A stretch of DNA of 49,343 nucleotides, taken from assembly GCA_015680685.1 (NCBI GenBank), contig MNCI01005936.1, forward strand, positions 864,350 through 913,692, written 5' to 3'. The first letter of the stretch is position 1. The number at the start of each line of letters is the position of its first letter. Below, in pieces: positions 22,112 to 34,400 of the stretch. This DNA is from Gnetum montanum (lineage: Eukaryota; Streptophyta; Gnetopsida; Gnetales; Gnetaceae). Below the pieces are notes generated by a model. The model saw only the letters and a list, made by a program, of their open reading frames with translations. It did not search any database and had not been told where the DNA came from. Made by a program: the position numbers and the translations under genes.

Positions 22112-23676
22112 TGTTGGTGAGCATTTGGGACATAATCACCAACGAGTGCCTCCAATAGGGTTTAGGTGCTCATTGATCTTTGGCAACACCAAGGCCTAGA
22201 TACCTCCAAATAGACTTAGTAGTTAAATGTAAGTATGTGCTTGTTGTTGTGAATGTTGAAATAGTTGGGTTGCATATAAAACTGTAATCAACTATCATAA
22301 AAGAGACTTGGCCAACTTTGTAAAATAGTACGAGTTGTTGGAGATTCCTATTTTGTTCAATCACTTAGACTATACAATCCTTACAATACATACTTGTAAC
22401 AAATAAAATTTTGCAAAAATAATTTGAGCACAACTCTACCAATTTAATCCTAATTTCCTCTAGAGAGAGAAAGATCTATAAGAAAACTAGAAATAGAGCA
22501 AGATTCAATGGAAAGAGAAAGAAAAAAAAAGAAAATTTTTGTAAAAATATGAAATATTTAAGCAAGGTAAATTGATACAAGGATACACTTTACAATAAAG
22601 TTATCCCTAATTCAATATCTATGAATTTTTCAAACTTTCTAGGCTCAAACAAGAAATTTCTTAAAGATAATCCTACTATACTACCAAAAATTACTATGTA
22701 AACTATCACATATGTGTCTATATTTTGGCTAGATAATAGTCTTCAATGATTGTATACAATAGAGCTTTCAAAGATTTGACAATTTCTAATTGAAATTCCA
22801 AGGAGATATACTTTAAAAATCAAAAAGCTATTTCAGTCCTATCAAAATACCAAAGATTTTTTGAATCCTCTGGACTATTGAATTGCTCAAATAGCTTTTC
22901 TATAGTAGAGGCTCTCTTATAGCAATCCTTATGGTAGCCTTAAACATTTCATAATAATAAACTTCTCTATTAAATTGCTCTTGAGGCTTTCCAACATGAG
23001 CTCTTCTATGAAAAATCTTACTAGGAGTTTACTATCATGTAACAAAGAATTATAAAAGCAATCTAAAAATCCCAAATTTAAATGCCAATTAGGATACTAC
23101 CTAAACCACTAGCTAAGTCGCAAAAACAAAATAGGAAAGAATGAACTCATAGGATTAAGAAAAAGTGACTAAAATGATGCCTTTAGCAAGCCAACTTACA
23201 AGCAATCTTCAAATTTCTTCTTTCCAAAAAGCTTCCCCCCAATTCCCCTTAAAATCCACCACTATTTATAATGGCTTTTGGGTGGTTACAATCATCATTA
23301 AAAATTAAGAGTAGTTACAAACATTATGGTAGTTAGTTGTAACTACCATAGAGAAAAATGCTATACTTGACAAGTGTGTGGTAGTTACAACCAACACGAT
23401 GACTAGAAAGCTATAGTTGACAAATGTCCCATCTAGTTGCCAAGTGACATATTTGATGGTTATAATCATGATGGGAAATTAAAATTTGGTTGTAACCAAT
23501 AAGGAAAGTTACAACCACCATTGAAGAACTTACAACTACCATGGTAGTAAAATTGACAAGTGTTCAATTCACATTTGAAAAATTGTTCCATAAATTTATT
23601 TTCTACTTAAATAATAATAATATATATTGAAAATCATGTATACATGAACTTATAAATGTTGGAATTAATGCCAACA
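22112..23676 (-). repeat. Family A LTR, complete, inverted, without its element
   Basis: Plus-strand ends are TGTTGGTGAGC and AATGCCAACA, perfect 6-base terminal inverted repeats. Aligns with 1609-2466 over its first part. On the minus strand U3 comes first (23676 leftward), with dense GTTACAACCA/TGGTTGTAAC motifs and a 14-base palindrome ACTACCATGGTAGT at 23535-23548. Next come TATAAATA (23263-23270) and R/U5. No primer site lies at 22111 and no clear polypurine tract at 23677, and the flanking 5-mers (CTCCT, ATTAT) differ. So it is either a solo LTR with altered flanks or the remaining LTR of a deleted element. Confidence 0.8.
23263..23270 (-). promoter_or_regulatory. TATA box of family A LTR
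   Basis: TATAAATA on the minus strand, followed by GTGGTGGATTTTAAGGGG. It lies between the palindrome-rich U3 and the R/U5 shared with 1609-2466. Confidence 0.6.
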
Positions 23677-25411
23677 ATTATTTTAAGTATAAAATATCTA
23701 GGACAAGGTCTTGTTCTGAATTCATTCATTTTACTTCTAGTAGCTTGGTTATTGCTGCATCTAGAGAAAACTTAAACCAAATCCTATAAAATCCAAAACA
23801 CATATACAATTATCATAGGGATGCCAGTTCTACAATACCTTAAATTTTCACTTCAATTACATTATCTCTCTGTATTACCACTACTTGAATAGGAAGGAAC
23901 TCAGCACTACCTTGTACACCAACCTTTGGCTTTTAACAACTTGATACTTCAAAACCTTTGCTTTGCTACCATATTTCACATGTTGACTCAACATACCCAT
24001 GCATATCTAGAATTTAGTGTTAGATGTTGATAACCGCAACTACCATTTTGGTTCATCTTTCTCATGCATATACTTTTCCTGGCTTGCTCAAGCACCTACC
24101 CCATTGTCACCACATCAAAGTTATATACGTCCATGATGTGTTGTCATTTCTATAATATTATATCCTCTTCTATCATCAATACTATTTACATGCCTACTAC
24201 AACTTCTCCATGTGGGACTTGAATTTCTAGTTCAAAAACGTAGGCAACCAATCCATCATCTTGGTAGGTCCTGTCACTATTGTGACTTTCTACCATCACT
24301 CATCACCATGGCACCTGCAACCTCTACTACTTAAATATAAAATAAAATAAAAAATTTTATAGGGCTAGAACCCTACCATAGCCAAACAATCCTGTATTGA
24401 GACCTGGGAGCCAAACCAATGCATGTAGAACCACTGAGACCCTTGCATGATAGAAAACCTTGCCACCCTACTTAATTCAAGGGATTCAACAACAAGAAAT
24501 TTATTAAGAAAGGATCTCACTATTTCTTCTCCCAATGAAATGCATATGAGATGAAGTTCGATGAAATAGGAAAATCCTAGAAAATGTTTTCCATAATATG
24601 TGTGGGAATCCTATTGTGTAGGTCGTTGCCTCTGAGATTCAAATACTGCAATGAGATGATGGACAATATGGTACCAGCCACATTTTTTTGAGCTCCGATG
24701 GTAGAGTTCCCATATTAAGTAGAGCTCCAAAATAAACAACTTCCCCAAACTCCATAGAATCAGATGATTGATAACCTTAATTGTGTTCAAGGAATAGGAA
24801 TTCCTTAGAATGAATATACATGTTCATGTCAGGCTTGGGAATAGAGATGGATAACCAAAAACTATTTATTGTGTTCAATTTGTTTTACACTATTGTAGAC
24901 AATGATTTCATCAACACATTTTTCCACGAATAGTCAAAGTGAAAGAAAAGAAACCAATTAAATTAAAACTAGCTTAGAAGCCTCATTCAATGTTTAAGGC
25001 TCATAGAATGTAATCTCTTGTTGGGATTCCTTCTTCAATCTACCTTGAAAATTGGATACTTGTTCATGTTCATCCCAATGAACTTTAGCTTGTTGTGTTG
25101 AATGAATCTTTTTAGGTGCATCCATTGATTTTGAGACAAACAACCTATAGAGATCATGTGATCTCCATCTACTATAATTGTAAAGTTGCATATATTATCC
25201 CTATATTAGATAAAATAGATTGTTCTACTCAACAAGGCTTTGCAATTTGATCTATACATTTTCCTTGCCATATTTTCAATAAGGATGTATATTCTAGAGT
25301 TACAACCTTATAATGACTATTCCATGAAATGGTAGAAATGTATCAATACTCCTATGATAGATCCTCCTACAACCATCATGCTTCCACAATAATCGAATTA
25401 AAAACTTGTAA
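23677..25411. other. Unassigned insert between family A LTR and alpha protease
   Basis: Not alpha sequence, judging by gamma and epsilon, where linker and protease are contiguous. May be internal sequence of the family A element or another insertion. Apart from the LRR-like piece noted separately, a minus-strand frame at 24994-25191 (MQLYNYSRWRSHDLYRLFVS...) is open for 65 codons but matches nothing I know. Confidence 0.4.
24585..24760 (-). pseudogene. Possible leucine-rich-repeat fragment
   Basis: On the minus strand: YFGALLNMGTLPSELK and, in another frame, ILSIISLQYLNLRGNDLHNR followed by IPTHI. The second fits the plant LRR pattern 'L..L..LNL.GN.L...IP..I' found in receptor-like kinases and receptor-like proteins. 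Only one clear repeat plus part of another, with a frameshift between. It could be a captured or relic gene fragment; chance cannot be excluded. Confidence 0.3.
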
Positions 25412-25850
25412 CTTTCATGCTATCTAATACAGTATTAGATTGGATAAAGGTAGGAGTGCTTCTAAAGAAAACAATAGATCCTAGAAATCTTTAGATTTAT
25501 TCACAAATTTCTAGAAATTTACCATATAAAACTCTACTAGACTCAAGTTCTAGAGTTAAATTGATATCTCAAGAAGTATATAAGGCATGGAACCTACTGC
25601 CATTAAAGAGGTGCAACATAAGACTAGAGCTTGCAAATCAATCAATCATCATTCCTTTGGAACAAATAGAAGATGTGGTGATGACTATTAATGGGTGATA
25701 TCATCTAGTAGATTTTCTTGTGATCAATGTGAAGAATAATAATTATTGATTTTTCTATCATTATGAGGAAAGCATAGATTTGGTACAATTGATGTTAAGA
25801 TAGGAATAAAAGACTTGTTCTTGAAAATTTCCAAATAAGATAAGTATGGA
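25412..25850 (+). pseudogene. pol: Alpha aspartic protease domain
   Basis: Starts about LSNTVLDWIKVGVLLKKTID. It then has LLDSSSRVKLISQEVYKAWN, LPLKRCNIRLELANQSIIIP, LEQIEDVVMTING and HLVDFLVINVKNNN, with decayed sequence after that. This copy keeps Trp in YKAWN where gamma and epsilon have TAG. D-S-S replaces the usual D-[ST]-G. It marks the downstream border of the insert in alpha. Confidence 0.75.
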
Positions 25851-26455
25851 GGAATATAGATGCAAAGAATTCCATGCATTACTAATGACAAAGAAGGGTG
25901 TAGTTGTTGACCAAAAGTTTAAAACATCAACATGATTCTTAAACCAACCCATAACAATGGTCACTAAAATAAGTGTGTATATAAAAAGAAACAATGGTCA
26001 CTAAACCAAAAGACATCTAGTGGTTAAGAAATAAGAATATAAAATTTGTCTAAAACATGCATGGAAACATCCAACCCACTTATCAAATCCTACCCAAAGA
26101 AAATAACCCAAACAAAGAACTTACAAAAGGATATCCTAAATCATGACCATATAGCAATAATAAATAGTGAACATGGAGACTCAAAACCTGAAATTAAGAA
26201 TAAACAAAAAAACATATATGGACCCTCTAAATAAGAGTATCATCTAGTATAACAAGACGTGTCTCCAAATGATCAAAATTTTATTATCATTAATATCACA
26301 TGGAATAATAAATGAAAACACAAATCATTAAGGATGATAAATAAGAAACCTAGAGTGTGCAATCTTAGGGATGTACAATCCATTTTCGAAATACTTGTCC
26401 ATGAGTTCAATTTTGGGGAAGGTACCCTATCTTGAATAGGAATTAATAAGTGCAT
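25851..26455 (+). pseudogene. Alpha sequence after protease, decayed
   Basis: Contains AGAATTCCATGCATTACTAA (matching TTCCATGCATCACATACAG in gamma) and CACTAAACCAAAAGACATCTAGTGG (matching delta 34741 and the VATTQQENT region in gamma). It then passes into noncoding sequence with no RT, RNase H or integrase. The open frame at 26046-26234 is not recognised as anything. Confidence 0.5.
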
Positions 26456-27619
26456 TTTAACTTTCTTTATTTTTATAATTTTTTGGGTTTATAATATTTA
26501 TTATATTTTTCAAAATTTTTACCAATTTTTAGATTCTTTAATATCTTTTCTATTCTTTCATACTTTTCATATTTCTTATCATTTTTCATTCTTTAATATC
26601 TTTCAGATTTTTTATACATTTTTTCATTCTTATCTATTTCTCATTCTTCTATACTTTTATGATTTCTCATGTACATATTTTTATTAATTTTTCTAATAAG
26701 GTGTAGGGGAATAAATAAGATGTAGTTAAAATAATGAGAACTTCATCCTATATTATCAAATCATTAAATGATTGATTGTATATATAGTGAGATCACATCA
26801 TCCATCCACTCATTTCCAAAGATAAAAGGATCTTATCATGGCCATATTGATATTCTCTTACAATAAAACTAAAATAACTCGAAGTGAAAATCCAAGTGGG
26901 AATGAAAAGGGTGTAACAACAAGGGGATTTGTCGATTCTTTAAAGCTACTATTATGAGTCTTATCATGTTATTAAGTTATATTATTTGCTTGAGTTTTAA
27001 CAAAAAAATGGAAGTGTATTCTAAAATAAGTGTTGCCTTACCATGTCACTAAAAAGACATGTTACCCATGCCTAAAGGTAGGCGACTTCTTAGAAATTTC
27101 AAAGTTTCTTAAAATTTCATTGATTATGGGGCTAGAAAGACATGTTACCCATGCCTGAAGGCACTTCTCTGTCCAATGGCCAAGTCTTCTCTTAAATAAA
27201 CTATGTTGTTAATAAAATTGCCTCCTTGTACTTCATTACCTAGTTATAATATCTTCTTATAGTTGTGATAGTTTTATGGTTGTTAGTTTTTGGATTCTAC
27301 AATGCAATATTACTTGTAAGTGATATGGACTTAGTTTGGATCTTGGATGGAAAGGCTAATGATCCTCGTAACTATGCATTACATATAGAATTTATTATGC
27401 CTATAATAATACATCTCACATCCCATTTTCTGCAATCTCTACTATTACATTCCACCAAAATCTTATATATAATCATAATTTGATGGTTTTACATAATATA
27501 GTGTTATTATTGAGGCACTAATAATGTATGTGTTTTTGAAGACATGTATCATTTACATTCACATCCTTGAGTGCCTATAGACACTTGTAGATGTGGTTAT
27601 ACAAAGGAAATAATGGAAA
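26456..27619 (+). other. Alpha noncoding region with duplicated conserved motif
   Basis: Very T-rich (26460-26700), then ATGAGAACTTCATCC, a GGGTGTAACAACAAGGGGAT motif shared with the other elements, and two tandem copies of AGACATGTTACCCATGCCT (27056 and 27137). A block near 27319 (ATATGGACTTAGTTTGGATC) is shared with delta and beta. Confidence 0.6.
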
Positions 27620-27644
27620 AAGCCTCCTTTAGGGAGAATCCACT
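27620..27644 (+). other. Conserved noncoding element (alpha copy, diverged)
   Basis: AAGCCTCCTTTAGGGAGAAT then CCACT, preceded by GATGTGGTTATACAAAGG. Same place and flanks as in beta, gamma and delta. Confidence 0.6.
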
Positions 27645-27956
27645 TGTATAACTCTTGTGCTTCATACTTAACATTTAATTCCACATTATCTTGTACCTTA
27701 TGAATACTTAAACAATCATTTTTATTTTCCTAGATATTCATATTCATTCATACATTCATCAGTTTTGATCAACCATATCCTAAAAGCTTAATTGACTTAC
27801 CTTGCTCAAACTCCTTCTTTCACGTAATTTTGATGACTAATTCCTTTATTCTAAGTATCATCTATGTTTAAGAAGCTTTTGGATCATCTCCACACCTTCT
27901 AGACTATCCATTTTGCTCATTTTTCCATGAAAAATTGAAATTTTTTAAAAAAATTT

Positions 27957-28062
27957 AATGATGATATCTAAGATACAATATATTAGCTCCTATGATATTA
28001 CATCCATGATGTCGTATCTATGATATATCCTATATAAAAAAACTATATATATGTGAACCATT
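27957..28062 (+). promoter_or_regulatory. U3-like internal promoter block (alpha)
   Basis: GATGATATCTAAGATAC, CCTATGATATTACATCCATG and GTCGTATCTATGATATATCC, then TATATAAAA at 28031-28039. The palindromic ATATC/GATAT motifs and the TATA spacing echo the alpha LTR U3 (ATAGATATGATATCATAGC at 31673). About 590 bases before the env-like ORF. Confidence 0.45.
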
Positions 28063-28631
28063 AGGAAAATTTTTCATTTCCTCATTTCACACCTAGGGAG
28101 GCCATGCTATTTTTCTAAGTTCCAAACCTTCAGAGCTTCATGTATTCCTCACCACAAGTTCGATCTAAGTCATTCTTATTTCCTTTTGCTCATGAAGTGA
28201 TCAACTCAATCATGGGGGAGATCATTGCACATAGTTTTGTGAATTATGCCAAAATTTTCTAATGTCCATAAGGACAGAGTAAGTGTAAGAATAATAAAGA
28301 TAATCACATCCTAATCTTACATAACTTAATAAACCTAATGTTTCCTTCCAAATAACCATTCAAATATACTTCAAATAATAAATTGAAGATTGTGATTGGT
28401 TGTTTAAAATAAATTTGTTTCTAATTGATAAAAATCATGTAGTTAAGGATTTTTCTTATAAAAGGGTTTTATCTAAATAACAAATTTCTCCAACTCTACA
28501 ATCCAAATTGGAAATAAAGTTAACAATGAATAATGCTTTTAATCAAAACCCAAATTTTTATGAAAGGATATGAATCATTAAAGGATCTTTCCAAAACATT
28601 TGGATAATCTTCAAATTCTTTATGATTGTAG
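28063..28631 (+). other. Leader-like stretch before alpha env-like ORF
   Basis: Contains AACTCAATCATGGGGGAGAT (28203) as in epsilon 48388 and TTATGATTGTAG just before the ATG, again a possible 3' splice site. No ORF. Confidence 0.4.
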
Positions 28632-31392
28632 ATGCCACCTAAGAGATGCGAAGTAGGACTATCACAACCTAGAGAGAAGAGACCTAGAGGAAGAGACAAG
28701 GGGCAAGGTAGAGACTAAACTCCTCATGCAAAGTAAGAGGCACATTCTAACAACATACATCAGTCCACACCTATAATAGGATAATCTACACAAGCAAAAG
28801 CTAATATATTGCCTACTCCTAAGTAAGAAAAATATTTCACACTCTCCAATGAGTATTTACAAGTAGTCCAGAATAAGTCCATCATGTCCACTATCGTAGT
28901 GCAGCTGAATTTTGGATCCTTTATGGAGTTTTCACCTGTTGAAGTTCACAAGTAGTTACAAGCCTCTCCTTTATAGTCCACCATTTTAAGAAATGGTAAA
29001 TGGTACTTGGGAAAAGTCTCCCAATTTTGGAAGAATAAATAGGATGATGCTACTATGAAGGTTGAGGACATCATAGTGCCATATTTAGTAGAATAAATAG
29101 AAAAGGCACTAAACACACTAAATGTCAGAGCCAAGATAGTTTAGATATCTACAAGGCCCAACACAGATGCAAGGAATTTATAGCTATAGAGGGCCTCTGA
29201 AATCATTGATAAGGAATATAGCATATTGTCCACTATTGGAAAGATTTATTTCAAGAATGGGATATATCATATATTCCCAAGAAAAAGGCTTAATCAAATG
29301 TCCACCTATGTTGCCAAAGGAAGTGCCATCCTAATGGGGAAATTCCAAGCCAACATCACTCATGTATTATTTCTAGAGATATAAAGAAGATTTGAGGAAA
29401 AGAATATAGAGAAATGCTCTACCATTCCCTTGTCTTATTAAAATATTACATAGATAAGCCAAAATTTTGGGCTATACCAATAATGTTCTTTGCAAATCCC
29501 AAAATGCCTCATATGCTGAAATTTATAAATCAATGCCAGTAGATAAAGATCAAGTTGATAAACCAATAGGCACTAAAGATATAATAGGAACCCCACCAAC
29601 GGCAAGCATTCCAACCACAAGAATAGAACAAACAAGACCTAACTCTAGCTATAGATAGACTAGGGCAAAGTGCTTCACTAGCATAACCAAACTACAGATC
29701 CTTAATAAGCCACTTATAGTGGATTGCAGAAACAATAAGTTGGGGAAGTAGGAAAGTCTCAAGCATGTATAGAATTAGAGATAATCCTAACAGACATGTC
29801 ATATCAATAGGATCCATGAGTAGTCAAGTTTCTTTGCAAGTAGGAGAAGATGACAATTGGACACAATGGATTTCAAGGAATGTTGCATCCTTCCAAGTAA
29901 TGCTAGAAATAGGAGAAGAAGTCATAGTGGTCATAATGCAACATTAGAATGTAGTAGGATCAAAAAAGGTTATAACATATCACATCAAAGAATCCTTTAA
30001 TATATCTATTATGCCATTGGCTAATATTACTGGAGATAAAGATCTAGAAACCATAGCCAAAACATCAATGATCCTTGCAAAGCATGAAGATGTGTTGGAG
30101 AGACTACTGGAGACAAGACAAGTCATGCAGAATCTTTTTAATATCCCTAGTGATATTACTATAGTTTAGTCTAAACTAATTCAACAAAAGAAAAACTAGT
30201 CATCATGGAAACTTGAATGCAACACATAGAATGTGAAGTGTGAATGTTACAGGAGGAATTGTCCATACTAAGAGTTAAACGATAAGACCTTGCATGAAAT
30301 ATTATACCTGATTGGCTTGAATAGTTTAGAAATGAGTAGATTGATCAATTGATGATCAAATACACATACATGGAGATGAAAAAAAATGAAGTGTATAATG
30401 CTCCTATAGTAGATGCTTAAATGTACGCACATGCTAAAGCTATAAATGCATTAGAAGAAAAAAATAAAAATATTTTTTTTGAAAAAATGAGGTTGATATA
30501 CATTGAAAATAAGAAGAATGTGCTAGAAGAAAGCATTCATCAATTGAGAGAACAATTTACTAAAGTTAACCTCCACATAAGATAATTGGCCCATGAAAAT
30601 AGAACCCTATCAATGGAGGAAGTCTACACCATATGACAAAAATTAATAATTGAGATCAATGCATGGAAAAATGAAGCCAAGAAATATAAAAAATTTAAAG
30701 CATACTTTAGAGACCTAATGGATATGTATAAGCAAATTAATGAAAAATAAATCTTGATGGCCAAAGCCAAAATTAGGTTCATTACAAAACAAACACCAGA
30801 TTAGCAACCCATCCTAGATATTCTTTCCCACATTTATGAAGCCAAAATCAAGAATAAAGACCTATAGATTAAGGAGTTATTAGAATACATGAGGTTAAAA
30901 AATCTCATGTATGCTAACTTGGACATGTTAACAGTATGTAGACCAAAATTAGAACTAGAGCAGCAAGTGGCTATAGTGTATTTAATGTATGAAAAGAAGT
31001 TTTTGGATAGGAGAGATGTACAACAGAAGCTTTACATAGCAAACTTAAAATTATAAGTAGTTAAGGCTAGCTACCAAGATCAAAAGAATATAGCAGTGAA
31101 CTTGGCCAAAAGAATGACAGACTATCAAGAACTAAAGAAAGTGGCTAGAGGTTTTGAAGAAAAAGAAATGAAGTTTGAAACATGGTATCTCAAGGTAAAT
31201 AAGATGTTCTCACAACTACCATGTCCTTGGGAAGTACTAACTCTAGCCAACATTGCTAAATTCACATGGATGGTACAAGACCCCAGATTAGAAGAAGAGA
31301 ATCTTAGAGCCCTACTCAGCAGATATCAATTCCAAAATCCTGAAGACAAAGGGAAGAAGTTGATGGATGAGCCACCACTACCTAGAACATAA
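28632..31392 (+). pseudogene. Alpha env-like ORF with long coiled coil
   Basis: About 920 codons from MPPKRCEVGLSQPREKRPRG to MDEPPLPRT and TAA. Order: basic Gly/Arg-rich start; WYLGKVSQFWKNK block; LNQMSTYVAKGSAILMGK; QWISRNVASFQVMLEIGEEV; ITYHIKESFNISIMPLANIT; KHEDVLERLLETRQVMQNLF. Then a long Lys/Glu-rich region likely forms coiled coil, including NLAKRMTDYQELKKVARGFE and MFSQLPCPWEVLTL. It carries stops and frameshifts, but protein-level similarity to delta is clear along its whole length. It lies before the 3' LTR, the place of Athila env-like genes. No convincing signal peptide or membrane segment was seen. Homology to the plant env-like/'putative transposon protein' group is inferred. 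Confidence 0.65.
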
Positions 31393-31625
31393 AGAAAATT
31401 ACATCGAGCTTAATTTTGTTTTTTTTTTTGTCTCTATTAGATGTGTCAATCATGTGCTGCATGATAATTTTGTAATACCACTTGAACTACAATGTAGCAT
31501 TCATAGGAGAGTTAGTCATATATATAAGTATCATAATGTCAAATTCTTCCCCCATAAGTTTGTAAGGAAATCTATCATCTTTTTCTTTGAACTTGAGGAT
31601 AAGTTTTTAGTTAGTTGAGAAGGTA
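31393..31625 (+). other. Alpha 3' untranslated stretch
   Basis: T-rich, ending ACTTGAGGATAAGTTTTTAG and GTTGAGAAGGTA at the LTR. A weakened polypurine tract compared with CATGGGGGTA of beta and gamma. Confidence 0.5.
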
Positions 31626-32123
31626 TGATGAAACAAGTTATGTCATAGTCTATAATATTGTATCTCATAGATATGATATCATAGCTTTGCATATGTCATC
31701 ATAGATATGATGAAGTGGATCATGATCATGCCTATAAATATCAACCCATCATTGTGTTGAAAGAACAAAATTTTGCCAAAAATTAGCAAAATTCTTGTAA
31801 TTTGCTTTTGTAAAAGTTAGAGTTAGAGTAAATGCCCACAATGTGGTAGCTTACAGTTATATGGAATCTTTATTCGAGTAGATTTTTCCTAGATACAATT
31901 CAAGAATGATAATTAAGATCAAGATTGTTGTTCATCATTGTAGCATATTACTTAGCATAGATTTATTTTTCATAATGCTTACTTTTCTTAAGTCATTTAT
32001 TATTCCAATGTTTATTAGTAAGGAAGAATAAGTATGACTTGTTTCAAGTGTAAAGTGTAATTATTTCATAACCTAGTAGTGACTTTACTTGATTCGCTCA
32101 ATAGTGAAGTTACCTAGTAATCC
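31626..32123 (+). repeat. Alpha 3' LTR, truncated
   Basis: TGATGAAACAAGTTATGTCATAG matches 6370. TATAAATA at 31733-31740. Similarity to the 5' LTR ends near AGTAATCCTATGG, about 350 bases before the expected end. Confidence 0.8.
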
Positions 32124-32304
32124 TATGGTGATAAGCATCCATTGCTATCACATCAACACTCGACAAGGGAAAGCTAATTGATGGAGGGGAATCAAGCTAT
32201 TTAGCCTTCATATATAGTAAGGATCTCTCATCATCTACATGGATTTTTATTTGTGAATGCTTCAACCATGTAAAATTTGGTCTCTTAAAGTTTTTCAAGA
32301 TAAG
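32124..32304. other. Short spacer, nothing recognised
   Basis: Between the broken alpha 3' LTR and the delta 5' LTR. No ORF or known repeat. Confidence 0.4.
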
Positions 32305-33202
32305 TGATGAGTCATGTTTTGTAGGGCTTTAACATCGAATATTTGATATCATAGCCATGATGTTAGGTATCTGATATCAGGGCACAACCTCCAATGTCGG
32401 GCATCTAATATCACCTCTTCAACGTGTGCCTATAAATACCACACTTGGGTGCATGGTTGAGACATAGAAGAGATAGAAGAAATATAGAAGATAGAGTTAG
32501 ATTCATAGAATTTTTATTTCAAGTTCTATTAGTTTCCAGTGCATGCCCATAGTGTGATGTTAAGTGATTGTATGACATCCTTATTTGATGTGACATACTT
32601 GGACATGTTGCATGTTCGACAATAAATATTGAAATTACTTCCATCATTGCAATGTTCACTTAGCTTTATTATTGCTTTTAATTATTTAATTATTTACTAT
32701 TTTCCTTAGTTAATGTTTCCATTTATTGCTCTTTATTATTCTTGTCATTAAGTTGAATGAGTATGACTAATTGTGAGCACTTAAGTGTAACTACTTGGTA
32801 GCCTAGTAGTGTTATTGTTTGGTATCCCCAGTGATGTACCCTTGGTAATCCCAATGGTAGTTACATGAAGTCCAAGGAATGTATTGACAGTTAGGAATAA
32901 ATAGTCATCACACGTAGGCTAGTTTATACTTTACTTTTCATTGTTAATTAGCTTAATTAATTAGTCTCTTTATTATCATTAGGAGTAGCTTAGGGTTAGA
33001 CAACATCAAGAATCATATGCCTTACTCTGGACTAAATCATACGTGACAAAATTACCACTATTCCAAGTGAGAAGATAGTGAAATATGATCAAGGCATAAT
33101 GATTTAGATGCACAACTAGTCCCATCCATGGAATTTAATTGGATCATGTGTGAACACTTGTGATTCATATGGTTGGACGTAGGGGTGCCTTGCTACTCAT
33201 CA
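32305..33202 (+). repeat. Delta 5' LTR
   Basis: TGATGAGTCATG... to ...CTACTCATCA. U3 motifs: ATCGAATATTTGATATCATAG, TTAGGTATCTGATATCAG, TCTAATATCACC. TATAAATA at 32431-32438. R/U5 aligns with beta (GTGCATGCCCATAGTGTGATG). Confidence 0.85.
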
Positions 33203-33203
33203 T

Positions 33204-33221
33204 TAGTGCTATTGTTGAGGA
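33204..33221 (+). promoter_or_regulatory. Delta primer binding site, degenerate
   Basis: TAGTGCTATTGTTGAGGA aligns with TGGCGCCGTTGTCGGGGA, with changes mostly of C-to-T or G-to-A type. Confidence 0.65.
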
Positions 33222-33299
33222 TCAAACCCAAGTTTCCTACATGACAAGTGGGAATACTCACCATTATACTACAACAAGATCAAGTTCAACCACACTTCA

Positions 33300-34400
33300 A
33301 ATCTATTGATTAGTGTCCTAGGAAAGAGCAACTTTTCCACATTATAGATGGGCTTCGTAATGAAAGAAGGAAGATCCTTGGGATGTATGCTCAAGGTCAA
33401 TTATATGAACTAGGAACCCATTAAATCTAAGAGCTAATCAAGCATGTGGCAAAAGAAGAAGGAGAGCTATGCAAATGGTAGAATGTTGATATATATGATT
33501 GGGACCAAACTCTTCAAAATAGAAAGATCCACATCTATGGTAAGGAGAAAGAGGTTTCTCTCAATAAGGTGATTCTGCAACAAACCTTGTCGATACAGAA
33601 GTCTATTGGTGAAATTAAGGTAAAGATTGATAGGATGTTGAAGTGGATAAATGAGAAAGTTACAACTTTCATAAAAACCATGGAGGAGAAGTTAACACAA
33701 AATGAATCAAGTGATCATAATAAACAAATGAAGAAGAATTAAGAAACAGTTAGAAGCACTTATTAGCAAATAGGAAAAATGACTGGAGAAAAAGAGGCTA
33801 TAGACTCAACCATAGATGAAGATGAAAAATGTGACATCTGCATATATGACCATCTAAAGGCCTATTGTCTAGTTATGTTGCATATACATGAGTATTGGGC
33901 TTTTTCATTAAATTTCAAGTTTGTATAAAAGCACATGCCCAGGAAATTACCTTTTCCATAAGGTAATTATAGATAATCCTACATCCAATCGTACTATCCT
34001 AGGGGGACTTATTACCAGCCTCAACACAGTCATCAACCACAATGGAAAAACCCACAATCATGGAGGAGGACACCACCAAACTAGCCTTACGCTTCCTATC
34101 ATCCAAACCCATATAGTTATTGTGTTCAACAACCTATTTCATCAACTAGTTCTACATCCTCTACTTCAAATCACTACTATCGCTCTCCTAAGTATCATCA
34201 ACTAGTGACATCTCTTGAAGGAACACCACCTCATGCCTCTTGCTCTCCATCCTATCCTTGATATTCTCATGATCCATCCCATCACATGTCACTGCCAACA
34301 ACACAAGGTGGTTTAGCACCACTTCATCTACATAAGAATGTCACTTATGTTGCAAATGTGCATAAACATGATAATGCCAGTAGGTTCCCATCACAATCTT
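33300..34400 (+). pseudogene. gag: Delta gag, N-terminal half deleted
   Basis: Begins in mid-gag with the block that in epsilon reads GYSQRGQLHHLVDGLRHEMR, then RKILGMYAQGQLYELG and a charged stretch. The zinc knuckle CDICIYDHLKAYC lies at about 33832-33870 (CX2CX3HX4C). A Pro/Gln/His-rich tail follows, up to the RSFFRTNP motif at 34400. About 100 bases after the primer site are unlike other gags, so an estimated 1.3 kb was lost. Stops and frameshifts throughout. Confidence 0.7.

Larger units (their letters stand above)
6370..32123 (+). mobile_element. Element alpha: Athila-like, lacks RT to integrase, carries env-like ORF
   Basis: Order on the plus strand: 5' LTR, primer site, gag N-terminus, [beta insertion 8456-21956], gag-protease linker, [family A LTR plus unassigned sequence, about 22112-25411], protease, long noncoding region, U3-like block, env-like ORF, 3' LTR. 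About 1.3 kb of its gag is missing at the right edge of beta. No RT, RNase H or integrase sequence was found between protease and env-like ORF. It joins instead to the T-rich 3' region. Its two LTRs match each other better than they match other subfamilies, which pairs them. The 3' LTR stops short near 32123. Confidence 0.75.

Noticed and set aside
22112-23676. Solo LTR with intact target duplication
   Set aside because: Flanking five-base sequences CTCCT and ATTAT do not match, so a clean solo LTR cannot be claimed.
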